A stretch of 64,000 bases of DNA from Bdellovibrio sp. BCCA (GCF_037996825.1 NZ_JBBNAC010000002.1:1-64000), one strand, 5' to 3'. Positions 8,470-16,966 are shown, counted from the first letter of the stretch. Translations and numbers: made by a program. Notes: a model not told the origin generated them from the letters alone.

Positions 8470-8985
8470 GTTTTTGCAGATTTTCAAATCTGCGGCGTAG
8501 TGGAGGGTGCGAAATAGCCCTTTGTGAGTGCGCCTAAAAGAAAGCTCACAGCAAAATTCGACTTAGCACTACTCGCATCGTTAATGATGTGAGGGTAAGT
8601 GGCAGCGCCAGCCCTTAATGGCGTCGCTCTCCTGTGGCAAACATAAGCTGGCCACGCGTGGACGAGAGAAAGAAGACCGAAGGGTGACGCTGTGACGGCA
8701 GATTAAACGTCCCTTTGCGAGACAGGCGAAAATTTTTTGATTCGCCGATGCCTCTATTATATTTAGTGGCTATCTTAGCCGTATTCCGCCCTGAATTTAC
8801 TGCGAAGACACGGAAAAGAGCTTGATGCTCGTCCCGAAGCGGTAGCGATAGGGACAAGAGCATCGCATCCCACAATCCTACAGTCCAACCGGACTTCGAT
8901 CAGGATGGAGTCTATCAAAATTTACCCGAATACGCCGTTCGGGATTTCCGGCCCTTTCTATGCCCAAAATAAATCGGGCCAATCT
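8470..8985 (+). ncRNA. candidate large structured RNA (RNA A)
   Basis: The 613-base gap 8417-9029 holds no credible gene but a dense run of strong hairpins: 8476-8493, 8523-8550, 8572-8592, 8601-8628, 8725-8746, 8824-8864 (two stacked stems GATGCTC/GAGCATC and GTCCC/GGGAC), 8882-8895, 8925-8943 (CCCGAA/TTCGGG) and 8950-8980 (GGCCC/GGGCC) followed by a T-rich end. Stems 8572-8592 and 8601-8628 contain G-T pairs that work only if the plus strand is transcribed. Size and density recall ornate large RNAs such as the GOLLD and ROOL classes, but no class signature is identified. Ends are approximate and no promoter is obvious. Confidence 0.5.
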
Positions 8986-9029
8986 TCATTTTTTATGTTC
9001 AAAAATCTTCAATTGACCATTAAGAGGGA

Positions 9030-9938
9030 ATGGAACAACCAAAGCGCAAACTTCCAAAACATGCAAAAGAAGGTCAGGAACTAATTGAAGTGCCAGAATT
9101 CCCGACTTTCTTCGACCCTAAGAATTCGTTGAAACCTATTTCTCCATTAACTAAGGAAGAAATTGATTTCATTTTTAAAGCGAAGTTTGAAGACTGTTGT
9201 TCAGCTTATGCCAGTAGAATCAGAGGATCTGGTTTACTTGAGGTTGAAGACGGAGGAGATAAAAGATCTATTGATGGAAGTGCTTTCCTGTTCTTTTCAG
9301 CTCTCTGTAAGAAGTTCGATAAGGATAAATATAAAGGCGCTATTGGCTCGAAAAGCGTTGAAGGCGCGACTGGCACTAAAACTCTTGATTGGTTCTTTTA
9401 TAACTATTTCTGTGAAAAGCTGAATGAAATGTCTAAGGATATGAAAGAGAAAAAGAAAAAGTACCGGGATTTGTACGGTGACGACATTTCTCATGAGTGG
9501 GTATTGTTCGATGTTGTAGCAGAGAGAGGTAAACAGTACCGCGAAGTTTGCGATATGTTGCTGAACGATGCTGCGATGTTCCTCTCTCCCCAGGCGCTGG
9601 AACTGCTGAAAATCCGTTTTGCAGAGGGATATAAGTATTCTGAAGCTAAAGGTCTGGTCGGAAAATCATACTACGCTCATCGCACCGAAATGATGAATTA
9701 CATCAACATTTTTATGCTTCGAAAACGTGTGGCTTTGGCGGCACTTTTGGAAGTCAGTGAAGACACTTTCTATAAGCGAATCGAAAATCGTCTTCGCGGA
9801 AGAGATATGATGAAGATTCTCGGAATGGTGGATAGATACACCGAGCAGGGAAAAGAGCGTAGAGATGTTCGTCGCTATGTCCGTTTAAAGATCGAAGAAT
9901 CAGGTATTGAAGATTCTTCTGATGATGAGGCAGCTTAA
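9030..9938 (+). CDS. possible divergent sigma-70-family-like factor
   Basis: 302 residues, no known family at high confidence. Residues about 118-140 (TLDWFFYNYFCEKLNEM) recall the region 2 helix of sigma factors, and residues 188-225 (LSPQALELLKIRFAEGYKYSEAKGLVG) follow the region 4 pattern of ECF sigma factors: L-P-x-ELL-RF-EG-Y-E followed by a putative recognition helix. A long basic and helical C-terminal part and an acidic tail are extra. AGAGGGA precedes the ATG. It sits just before primase and resolvase genes. It could equally be another helical DNA-binding or replication protein; the sigma reading is inference. Confidence 0.35.
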   Translation: MEQPKRKLPKHAKEGQELIEVPEFPTFFDPKNSLKPISPLTKEEIDFIFKAKFEDCCSAYASRIRGSGLLEVEDGGDKRSIDGSAFLFFSALCKKFDKDKYKGAIGSKSVEGATGTKTLDWFFYNYFCEKLNEMSKDMKEKKKKYRDLYGDDISHEWVLFDVVAERGKQYREVCDMLLNDAAMFLSPQALELLKIRFAEGYKYSEAKGLVGKSYYAHRTEMMNYINIFMLRKRVALAALLEVSEDTFYKRIENRLRGRDMMKILGMVDRYTEQGKERRDVRRYVRLKIEESGIEDSSDDEAA

Positions 9939-9986
9939 TTTAATAATTCGGTTTGCGATTGAAGATCGCGATCCTGAAAGGACTTC

Positions 9987-10319
9987 ATGAAAAATCTAAT
10001 TTATGCATTTTTGGTCTTGCTCCACGCGGTGGTAGCCTTCGGTAATAAAGGTAGTGCGTACCGTCCGATGGTCACGGAAGGGGAGATAATCACTGTTTAT
10101 TCTGTTGATGACCCTAAGCGCCTTCCTTCCATTGAAGAAGTTCGAAATGACCTTAAGAGAAAGAAGAATGTGGTAAAAGAAGGTGTTGATGATTTGAAGT
10201 CAGATAAAGACTCCGAAACTGAGGGTGAGCATCCTGAAGATTCAGATGACCATTCGGATGACGCGGAAGAAAGTCCTGAAGAAGATGAACCTGAAGACGG
10301 CGACGAGGACGAGGAATAG
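9987..10319 (+). CDS. secreted protein with acidic tail
   Basis: 110 residues: signal peptide (MKNLIYAFLVLLHAVVAFG), a short folded part to about residue 60, then a very acidic tail of Glu/Asp/Ser repeats to the end. Such tails are seen in calcium-binding or solubilising proteins, but no motif is visible. It lies between the sigma-like gene and the primase gene on the same strand. Low complexity may make its length variable between relatives. Function unknown. Confidence 0.6.
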   Translation: MKNLIYAFLVLLHAVVAFGNKGSAYRPMVTEGEIITVYSVDDPKRLPSIEEVRNDLKRKKNVVKEGVDDLKSDKDSETEGEHPEDSDDHSDDAEESPEEDEPEDGDEDEE

Positions 10320-10337
10320 CGATAAGCGGCGGATTGA

Positions 10338-11528
10338 ATGTCGAAGTACTACGAAAAGATTATTCATGAAACTTTAAAGGAAACTGGAATCCCTTATCGC
10401 GTTAATGCACAGGGAACCCACGCTGTCTTGTTGGCGTGCCCGGTTTGCAGTCAGAAGAATAAGTTTTTCGCGGATCTTCGCGACGGTCGATTCATTTGTC
10501 ATAATTGCGTCGGCGATGGTAAAAATATTAAAGGCGGCCTGACATATTTCGTCTCGCTTTGTCGCGGAGAAACATATGAAGAAAGTCAGGCCCGGATCAA
10601 TTCGGGAAGAACCATCTCAAAACTCTTCTCAGACAGTAAAGGCGACGGTTCAGCACTGCTTGAAAAGGTTAAGAGTATCTATGCTCCAAATGTAGCAAAT
10701 GAAAACAATATGGATTGCTACGACTTTCCCGAGATTAAGCTTCCACCGCACGCGATTAAAATGGAAAAGGGGTCTCCAGCCTATCGTTACCTTCACAATG
10801 TTCGAAATATTTCTGAGGCTGAACTTGCAAAGCTTGACGCGTATGAAGTCCCGGCAAGCAGTACTGATGATTTGAGGCGACTAGCAGCTGGACTAAGTAA
10901 GGAAAAAATCAAAGAGATGTATGCGCACAGTGGGCGTGTCATCTTTGTTCAAAAGGTGCTTGGAAAAATTGTCGGATATATTTCTCGTGACTATACTGGT
11001 AAGCGAGATAAGAAGAATAAAGTCTTAAACAGCGTTGGATCCTGGAGACAGTATTGTTTATGGAATTGGGATCGCGTTAAGAACTCAGACAGACTGATCG
11101 TCACTGAAGGTATCATTTCAGCGATGTTTTGTGGTGAAGACGCTACAGCCACCTACGGAAACAATGTATCAAATCAACAGGTCTCCCTAATGCTCTCATC
11201 AAAAGCAAAAGAAGTTGTTATTATGGTGGAGGTAGGTGCTGAGATTAATGCCTACAAACTCGCTTTCGCTTTGATGGCCCATAAGATTGTTAAGATGGTA
11301 TTTCTACCGAAAGAGAAGACAGAAAAAGGTGATTGGAAAGATTGTGCCAACTACACCGTTCAAGAAAATCTCGATCTCATTGAAAGCACACCTTATGCTG
11401 ACGAATATGAGATCGCCAAAAAAATGAAAGAAATTGTTGAGCAGGGAAAGAAAAAACCCGAACAAAAGGGAAAGAAAGACAGAAAAAACTATCGCATGGA
11501 AAAAGCGATGAGACTGATGATGAAATAG
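10338..11528 (+). CDS. DnaG-like primase with CHC2-type zinc finger and Toprim-like domain
   Basis: 396 residues. The N-terminus carries a zinc-ribbon CPVC ... CHNC (about residues 32-55) as in DnaG and T7-type primases. A Toprim-like region follows (LIVTEGIISAMF, about 255, then VVIMVEVGAE, near 297, then LPKEK ... GDWKDCANY). The usual Asp-x-Asp of Toprim is replaced by Glu-Val-Gly-Ala-Glu, so catalysis may be altered. Compact size without a helicase domain fits plasmid/phage priming proteins that start lagging-strand synthesis on this element. Terminator directly after the stop. Confidence 0.75.
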   Translation: MSKYYEKIIHETLKETGIPYRVNAQGTHAVLLACPVCSQKNKFFADLRDGRFICHNCVGDGKNIKGGLTYFVSLCRGETYEESQARINSGRTISKLFSDSKGDGSALLEKVKSIYAPNVANENNMDCYDFPEIKLPPHAIKMEKGSPAYRYLHNVRNISEAELAKLDAYEVPASSTDDLRRLAAGLSKEKIKEMYAHSGRVIFVQKVLGKIVGYISRDYTGKRDKKNKVLNSVGSWRQYCLWNWDRVKNSDRLIVTEGIISAMFCGEDATATYGNNVSNQQVSLMLSSKAKEVVIMVEVGAEINAYKLAFALMAHKIVKMVFLPKEKTEKGDWKDCANYTVQENLDLIESTPYADEYEIAKKMKEIVEQGKKKPEQKGKKDRKNYRMEKAMRLMMK

Positions 11529-11547
11529 GGGCCCGAAAGCCCCTTTT
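11528..11547 (+). terminator. rho-independent terminator after primase gene
   Basis: GGGGC stem, CCGAAA loop, GCCCC stem, then TTTTCTTCGTTTTT. The stem starts at the last base of the stop codon. It separates the plus-strand replication genes from the convergent minus-strand gene. Confidence 0.8.
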
Positions 11548-11558
11548 CTTCGTTTTTA

Positions 11559-12011
11559 CTACAAATTACGAACCTTCTTTTCAGCTGCTTGAAAAGACTC
11601 ATCAATCATCATTTCAAGATTCTCTTCCATAGACTTTTCGTTGCTAATCGCGATGACCTGAAGTTTTTTGTAGGATGCAACACTTAGAGTAACCGTAGTT
11701 GATCCATTTACCAAAGAAAGGGATGATTTTGAACGAGGTCCGCGAGGGCGACCAGTTTCCAAAGGATGCTCTTTTAGATACATCACATCGTTATAAGATA
11801 ACTCGTAACCTCTTCCACCTTTTCTTGCCCTAATTGCACCCTTCAAAATATATCTGGAAATGCTAATTGGTGATTTCTTGAGAGTCTTTTGGGCGAACTT
11901 AGTATCAACTGATTTTCCGAATGGCTTCAATCTATAGTCGCCTGGCGGATATTTTATTGCTGAATTGTCTCCCATCATTCCTCCATGGAAAAAAGGGTTA
12001 TTGTGTTTCAT
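11559..12011 (-). CDS. putative ribbon-helix-helix DNA-binding regulator
   Basis: 150 residues. The C-terminal part (about 105-145) has a short beta-type stretch STTVTLSVASYKKL, then two helices (KLQVIAIS and SMEENLEMMIDESF), the pattern of MetJ/Arc-type ribbon-helix-helix (RHH) domains. The N-terminal 95 residues are basic (RARKGGRGYELS, GRPRGPRSKSS). A 9-bp repeat array begins 12 bases upstream of its start, so it may control its own expression and that of the divergent RuvC-like gene. Dimeric RHH proteins such as pSM19035 omega bind short phased repeats. The family call is from pattern only. Confidence 0.45.
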   Translation of the reverse strand: MKHNNPFFHGGMMGDNSAIKYPPGDYRLKPFGKSVDTKFAQKTLKKSPISISRYILKGAIRARKGGRGYELSYNDVMYLKEHPLETGRPRGPRSKSSLSLVNGSTTVTLSVASYKKLQVIAISNEKSMEENLEMMIDESFQAAEKKVRNL

Positions 12012-12023
12012 TTTGAGATAATC

Positions 12024-12077
12024 ATGGTAAACATGTTATTACAAGTCTTTTCGGTAAATATGGAAAATTCTATAGAC
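12024..12077 (+). promoter_or_regulatory. 9-bp phased repeat array with -10-like element
   Basis: Units in strict 9-base register: ATGGTAAAC, ATGTTATTA, CAAGTCTTT, TCGGTAAAT, ATGGAAAAT, then TCTATAGAC carrying a TATAGA -10-like sequence. The array lies between the divergent RHH-like gene (start 12011) and the RuvC-like gene (start 12133). Two middle units are poor matches. Confidence 0.55.
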
Positions 12078-12132
12078 GAACATTCAGGAAATTCTAAGTC
12101 AGAGAGTTAAGTCTTCATAAGGAAGACTTTGC

Positions 12133-12852
12133 ATGGCGACACTGTCCTACAGCGCAATTTTAACCAAACCAATTTTAACCATAATTGGTCTCGACGTGTC
12201 TCTTACTGGAACTGGACTTTCAGTCTTCACTCACAATCGAGAAACGGGTTCTATAGAGCTCAAGAATCTCTATTTGATATCAACTCCCCCGACCAAAGCC
12301 AGGCATCAACGAATTGGTCGCTTTTTGCGCATTGTTTCCGCAATTGAATCCCTCCTAGGAAAACATTCTCCGGATGCTATCGCAATCGAAGGGTATGCTC
12401 TTAAGTCGCAGGGGCGGGCAGCTTCTGATCTTCCTGAGATTGGAGGAATGATCCGCCTCATGATTATTAAGAGATGTATTCCATTTATAGAAATTGAACC
12501 TACATCTTTAAAGAAGCACATCACTGGAAAAGGCAATGTCGATAAGTCAATTATGATCAAAGTCATCAATGAACTACTGAACATTTCTGTTACCGATGAC
12601 AACGTATCGGATGCATCGGGTTTGGGTCTTATGCTCTCACATAAACTATCGAGTGTCGGTTATGACTTCGCTAAGCTCTTTGATGAATTGATGGAGAAGG
12701 CCGAGGACAAGAAAGAAGAAAAGCGCTTAAAAGATCTTCGAAAGAAATACGGCAAAATCATCCCGGAAGACAAACTATATCCGAAAAATAAGAATTCGAA
12801 TCGAAAAACTAAAGAGGTTCCGGAAATCACTGTTACCGAGCTCAGCTTTTAA
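12133..12852 (+). CDS. RuvC-like Holliday-junction resolvase
   Basis: 239 residues. IGLDVSLTGTG (about residues 18-28) is the first acidic strand of the RNase H-like resolvase fold, AIAIEGYAL (about 77-85) the second, and DDNVSDASGLGL (about 155-166) the third, giving the D-E-D set of the RuvC and phage/poxvirus resolvase families. The C-terminus from about 195 is a basic extension (KDLRKKYGK ... KNKNSNRKTK). It would cut four-way DNA junctions formed when the element replicates or recombines. It is transcribed from the 9-bp array region just upstream. Confidence 0.75.
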   Translation: MATLSYSAILTKPILTIIGLDVSLTGTGLSVFTHNRETGSIELKNLYLISTPPTKARHQRIGRFLRIVSAIESLLGKHSPDAIAIEGYALKSQGRAASDLPEIGGMIRLMIIKRCIPFIEIEPTSLKKHITGKGNVDKSIMIKVINELLNISVTDDNVSDASGLGLMLSHKLSSVGYDFAKLFDELMEKAEDKKEEKRLKDLRKKYGKIIPEDKLYPKNKNSNRKTKEVPEITVTELSF

Positions 12853-12878
12853 CTCAATTTTTAACCTCGCCCCATTTA
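12853..12878 (+). promoter_or_regulatory. box-type promoter
   Basis: CTCAATTTTTAACCTCG, then CCCCATTTA. The box starts at the stop of the RuvC-like gene; the NHL lipoprotein begins 20 bases after it with an AAGGGGAAG Shine-Dalgarno site. Confidence 0.7.
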
Positions 12879-12898
12879 GTTCAGGCAAGGGGAAGTTT

Positions 12899-14947
12899 AT
12901 GAAAACAGTCATTGCAAATAGAAAAAACCAAGCGAATAGACGAACATCTGTCCTGTGGTTCTGCCTTACCTGGATGGTTGTACTTTTCGTATGCTCCTGC
13001 ACCCCGACTGACGAGACCGCGAAGGAGATGCCTGACCGATTTGATCCGCGTATTCCAGCAGGCATCATTGGCACTGACCTTTTAATCAAACCGCCGACAA
13101 AAATGACCACATTGAATTCATTCTCAAACACGCTTCGTGTGTCTTGGAAAAGCCCTATGGGTTATGACTATGTCAATTTTACTGTCGGCCTCTATCGTAT
13201 GGAGTGTGATTTCGAGGTAGATCAAGGTTGTAAATTGAGCGATGTGTACTCTGAAACACCTGGTGTCATCATGGTTCAGAACTCGAAAGCAAACATGGTA
13301 GACGACGCCAATCTAGTTGATGGTCAGATTTATTCGTATTTTGCGTGCACTTACCTGGGAGATAAACAGGGGCCATGCAAAGCTTCTAAAGGAACAGCAC
13401 TCAACCAACTATCTGAAAACATTCTTCCAATTCCAGTCGATTTTTGGGAAAAGATCAGCATGATTACCGGACAGAGTGCTTCCGGATATGGAGGAGCCTA
13501 TGCAGCCACGTTGTTTACGTTGGATCCTGGGCAGTCGCGATTTGATACTGGTACTGGCAAATCTAAAGTAACCGGAAAACTCGTATTTGCCAAAAATGGG
13601 GCCGTTGCTTATCTCGCGGACACAGATAATAATCGGGTAATCATTTACGCTCGCGGTAATGGTATGTGCAACCGTGAGGCAATGGATGATGATGCCTTCA
13701 ACTTCTGTCTTCAGGTTCAGTCATCAATGCCGCTTCAACCTATAAACATTCTTGGTCAGCCTGATCAATATTCCAACAAATCGTGTCAAGATCACGATCT
13801 TGCGGGAACTAATTATCGGGGTGGAAAATTCGTTGAACATCAGGGTCCTTTGGTAGATTACCGTCGCTGCTTGACGAAGCCACAATCCGTAACTGTGGAT
13901 GAGATCGGAAATCGACTCATCATTGCAGATACAGGAAATGACCGCGTTCTCATTTATAATGGAATCCCGACAGATGCTGGATGCGATCCGTCTGTAAATC
14001 CAATGGTTTCAAATAAAGTCTTTTGTGATGCGACTACGGTCATCGGAAAAAAATCATTATATGACCTGTCAGCCTATTCATTCGCATCATATGGCGACAG
14101 AACACTCAATAATCCTATTGATGTTAAAGTGCGGTATGATGACTTATATATTCTTGATTCTGGAAATCACAGACTGTTGAAGGTGGGTAAGTACAACCAG
14201 GGGTTGTCATTCAATTGTACGGAAACAAACTGGCTCACGTCTTTTTGTAGATTCACTGCTGTTCTGGGGCAGCGTAACCTATTCTCGCGCGAGAGTATGT
14301 CAGATCTTCCATCATCAGGACTATTTGTTGGGACGCCAGGTAACGAAAGTGCGTTCGTTCCGCAATACAAGAATTTTCTAAAAAATCACTTTGGTAACCC
14401 AACGTCATTCAGATTCACTGATGATAATAAGTTGATCATTTCAGCCTTTGAAAACTACACCTATGTGGATGGTGGATATCACAACATCGTAAAGGGGAGG
14501 TTGGTTGTATTTGATGAAACTGCCATCGCCAAAGAGATTCCAAGCTGCACAACTTCCAACTTTGATGATGAGATTTTTGCAAGATGTTTTGCGATTGCGC
14601 ATTTGGGAATTGTAAACCCGGAAGTTCTTCCTCGCATGGGGGCTGGAGCTGATTATCTTCTCAGCGTGAGTTACGGGATGGACTATATTTCTGATTTTGA
14701 TGTTACCGACCAATCATTGGTTGCGATAAGTCCGTTTAATTCGGCGCTGTATGTTTTTGGCGCCTATCATAATACAACAGCATACTCCCGAAGAATTGAG
14801 GACCCATCTGGTCAACTATCTTCGAAAGGAACGGTTATGCCGGATCTAAAAGGTACGAGCTCAATTGTTATCGAGAAGGCCTCGGAGAAATTCTACATTG
14901 TCGATCCGATGGACTCCAAATTCTACGAGTTGAACACGAATCTTTAG
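12899..14947 (+). CDS. large NHL-repeat (beta-propeller) lipoprotein
   Basis: 682 residues. A basic N-terminus and hydrophobic stretch end in a lipobox-like VCSC (about residue 38), so the protein should be lipid-anchored. Residues about 68-160 resemble a fibronectin-III-like domain (NTLRVSWKSP). From about 220 several NHL-type blades follow (GAVAYLADTDNNRVIIYARG; IGNRLIIADTGNDRVLIYNG; DDLYILDSGNHRLLKVGKY), each with D-x-GN-R. NHL propellers mediate binding at cell surfaces. About 15 cysteines suggest disulfides outside the inner membrane. It could act in surface recognition or mating-pair stability. Starts from a box promoter. Confidence 0.7.
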   Translation: MKTVIANRKNQANRRTSVLWFCLTWMVVLFVCSCTPTDETAKEMPDRFDPRIPAGIIGTDLLIKPPTKMTTLNSFSNTLRVSWKSPMGYDYVNFTVGLYRMECDFEVDQGCKLSDVYSETPGVIMVQNSKANMVDDANLVDGQIYSYFACTYLGDKQGPCKASKGTALNQLSENILPIPVDFWEKISMITGQSASGYGGAYAATLFTLDPGQSRFDTGTGKSKVTGKLVFAKNGAVAYLADTDNNRVIIYARGNGMCNREAMDDDAFNFCLQVQSSMPLQPINILGQPDQYSNKSCQDHDLAGTNYRGGKFVEHQGPLVDYRRCLTKPQSVTVDEIGNRLIIADTGNDRVLIYNGIPTDAGCDPSVNPMVSNKVFCDATTVIGKKSLYDLSAYSFASYGDRTLNNPIDVKVRYDDLYILDSGNHRLLKVGKYNQGLSFNCTETNWLTSFCRFTAVLGQRNLFSRESMSDLPSSGLFVGTPGNESAFVPQYKNFLKNHFGNPTSFRFTDDNKLIISAFENYTYVDGGYHNIVKGRLVVFDETAIAKEIPSCTTSNFDDEIFARCFAIAHLGIVNPEVLPRMGAGADYLLSVSYGMDYISDFDVTDQSLVAISPFNSALYVFGAYHNTTAYSRRIEDPSGQLSSKGTVMPDLKGTSSIVIEKASEKFYIVDPMDSKFYELNTNL

Positions 14948-14979
14948 CAGTCCCAATACGATACGGCCACTTTAATATC

Positions 14980-15015
14980 ATGGTAAATAGGGATAATATG
15001 GTAAAAACGGGAAAG
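14980..15015 (+). promoter_or_regulatory. 9-bp phased repeat array
   Basis: ATGGTAAAT, AGGGATAAT, ATGGTAAAA, ACGGGAAAG in perfect 9-base phase, ending 8 bases before the ATG at 15024. The second unit contains GATAAT, a possible -10; the last doubles as a purine-rich ribosome site. Confidence 0.6.
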
Positions 15016-15023
15016 GTGGTCGC

Positions 15024-15821
15024 ATGAATTTTCCTGACAATGAGTCAAAAAGACTGTTGGTTCGTGAATTCTTTTTGATGAGCGGACAGTTGAGTGACCT
15101 AATTGTAGAAGCAAATTCCCCTTCCGCACTCGAAAATGGAATAAATGAGCTCCGCGACAAATATCCTCACTTTTTCAAAATTAATAAACTCCCCACTATC
15201 ACCGAAGATTTCAATAGGCTATTGAAAGATGAATCATGGAAATTTGAGCGCGAGAACCAGTGCTTAATTGCGGTAAGCTCTTATCTTGGCGCAATTGTCC
15301 TACCGTTTTCTTTAGATCCAGAGAGCCAGAGCTTTTCCAAAGTTAAGAGTGCCGCGATTTCACACGCAATGAACCTTCCTTCGAACTATCTGGGAATTCT
15401 GAAAGCAAATCTTTCAACAAGACTTGACCCTGTGGTTCCGATCTCATTTTTAGATCTTATCATCTCCGAAACATCTGATGCGGAGCCCCCTGAGCTGATG
15501 AATATTGATCAGCTAAAACACTACTACGATAAGGTGTTTCTTAGAGATTTCAGAGAGCCTCTAATTGAAGATGGTATGACTATCGATGAATTTAAAAGTC
15601 TTCGTGGGTATCCCACAGTTCGTCCGCGATCATTTGGTGATTTGCCTTGTATTGGAGTGAGCGTCCTAGGCGATGAAGTTTTGATTCGTCCCGATGGTAA
15701 GGTGTCATGGAAATACGGTCCGCCTATGTCTCCTCTTCTGTTCTCAGAAATGTACAGAGCATTCTTGCTTGGGCAAGATGACGTGCTAGAAGAAGACATT
15801 TCTACGGCGCCTCAAGAATAG
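15024..15821 (+). CDS. hypothetical protein
   Basis: 265 residues, soluble, no signal peptide or membrane helix. No family recognised. The C-terminal third (residues 190-250) has a compact motif PTVRPRSFGDLPCIGVSVLG followed by VLIRPDGKVSWKYG, which looks like a small beta-rich domain. It lies between two 9-bp repeat arrays and may be a single-gene transcript under the first. Function unknown. Confidence 0.65.
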   Translation: MNFPDNESKRLLVREFFLMSGQLSDLIVEANSPSALENGINELRDKYPHFFKINKLPTITEDFNRLLKDESWKFERENQCLIAVSSYLGAIVLPFSLDPESQSFSKVKSAAISHAMNLPSNYLGILKANLSTRLDPVVPISFLDLIISETSDAEPPELMNIDQLKHYYDKVFLRDFREPLIEDGMTIDEFKSLRGYPTVRPRSFGDLPCIGVSVLGDEVLIRPDGKVSWKYGPPMSPLLFSEMYRAFLLGQDDVLEEDISTAPQE

Positions 15822-15869
15822 ACACTTTCGGTTAAGCAATTTTGTTTACAAAAGAACTCAAGAAAAAAC

Positions 15870-15906
15870 ATGGTAAACCCGATAAACATGATAACCGTGG
15901 TATATT
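15870..15906 (+). promoter_or_regulatory. 9-bp phased repeat array leading into a -10 element
   Basis: ATGGTAAAC, CCGATAAAC, ATGATAACC, GTGGTATAT in perfect 9-base phase. The fourth unit continues as GGTATATTG, so the -10 hexamer TATATT occupies the position of GGTAAA. The gene start at 15925 follows a GAGGGAG site. Confidence 0.65.
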
Positions 15907-15924
15907 GATCAGAGGGAGTTTGTT

Positions 15925-16269
15925 ATGAGTAGAACTACACCGTTAAATAAGTCTGAAATTCTTGAAGTCGTCGAGAGAATCAGAGCGACATTAAAACCTC
16001 AAGTTGACTGCAAAGCTATGACTGGCGTTCCTACAAGCGAGATGATTGTTACGTTTTCCAAGCTTAAAGATAAGGCCACATTGGAAGTTATGAATGGCGG
16101 ATACAAAGCTACAGTTAAGAACGCAGCAAGGCGCCATCTTGGAAAATCCCCGGTTATCCTAGACTTCATTGGTGGATCCGCAGAAATTTCAATCAGCGTT
16201 GTTGTTGGTGTATCTTCTTCGGATTTACAAGCTTTTTTAGAACAGGTGGCCGAACCACTCAATTATTGA
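15925..16269 (+). CDS. hypothetical protein
   Basis: 114 residues, soluble, with a small alternating hydrophobic pattern that suggests an alpha/beta fold (VIVTFSKLKDKATLEVMNGG; EISISVVVGVSSSDLQAFLEQV). No known family. GAGGGAG lies 7 bases before the ATG. It is preceded by a four-unit 9-bp array with -10 and is followed directly by a box promoter for the next gene, so it may form its own transcript. Confidence 0.6.
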   Translation: MSRTTPLNKSEILEVVERIRATLKPQVDCKAMTGVPTSEMIVTFSKLKDKATLEVMNGGYKATVKNAARRHLGKSPVILDFIGGSAEISISVVVGVSSSDLQAFLEQVAEPLNY

Positions 16270-16290
16270 TATCTCCAGCTGTTAATTTCA

Positions 16291-16316
16291 CTCAATTTTA
16301 TAAGTGGCCCTATTTA
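16291..16316 (+). promoter_or_regulatory. box-type promoter
   Basis: CTCAATTTTATAAGTGG, then CCCTATTTA. It lies 46 bases before the ATG at 16362, inside what would be an N-terminal extension of the following frame, and so argues for the shorter start. Confidence 0.65.
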
Positions 16317-16361
16317 GATGTCAACGGAATGACGGCAAGTCTTTTCAGCGGAGGAGAGTTT

Positions 16362-16943
16362 ATGAACGAAAAGTCCTTTCAGCAAATAACAGATCGCTTG
16401 GTTGAGTTGTTCGAAGAAGAACATGGCGGATGCGAAAACAATACCTGCGCAATGACTGCGTGCATGTCTCATGGCTACTCATTGTGGGCCATTAAATTGT
16501 TCCATAACTGCGGTGTAGCCAGTGATGAATTTGACAGGTTAATCAAAAAATTACCCAAGGCTGAATTCGAAAGAAGAGCTGAGGCAGAAAGGGCTGAGTT
16601 TGTTGAGGAGATTCCTTCAGTAAGTTGCCCTCACTGCAATGCTGTGGTGTATGAACCTGAAGAGAGTGAGTATCACTGCTCTAGCTGCGCCAAAGGTGCA
16701 TATTTCGAAGTGGTGACAGATGCCTTGATGCCAGATGGTGTCAGTGGAGAAGATGATGGTTGGGTTGAGGACTTTAAGGTGATCAGCGCCAGACCTTATG
16801 GCGACGGAACAAAATTCAATGTCGCGATGAAGTACGGCAAAGAACCCGAGCAGCTTACTCGACAGATATTTGAAGCTTCGGTGGGCTCTGAAATGCCTCC
16901 CAACTCTTCTTTGCAACACATGAGCGGTAAAAAGGTCGCTTAA
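16362..16943 (+). CDS. zinc-ribbon hypothetical protein
   Basis: 193 residues from the ATG at 16362, which follows GGAGGAGAG. A longer frame begins at 16266 but runs through the box promoter. An N-terminal cysteine group (GGCENNTCAMTACMSHG) and a central zinc ribbon CPHC ... CSSC (about residues 88-107) are seen. Zinc ribbons often bind nucleic acid or form structural knobs. A similar arrangement is common in small phage and plasmid proteins. Function unknown. Confidence 0.65.
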   Translation: MNEKSFQQITDRLVELFEEEHGGCENNTCAMTACMSHGYSLWAIKLFHNCGVASDEFDRLIKKLPKAEFERRAEAERAEFVEEIPSVSCPHCNAVVYEPEESEYHCSSCAKGAYFEVVTDALMPDGVSGEDDGWVEDFKVISARPYGDGTKFNVAMKYGKEPEQLTRQIFEASVGSEMPPNSSLQHMSGKKVA

Positions 16944-16966
16944 TTACCAGTTGTCTTCCGATTTCG

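Noticed and set aside
8224-8875. Minus-strand frames 8224-8487 and 8615-8875 as genes
   Set aside because: No ribosome site, no conserved-looking composition, and they overlap the small plus-strand gene and RNA A.
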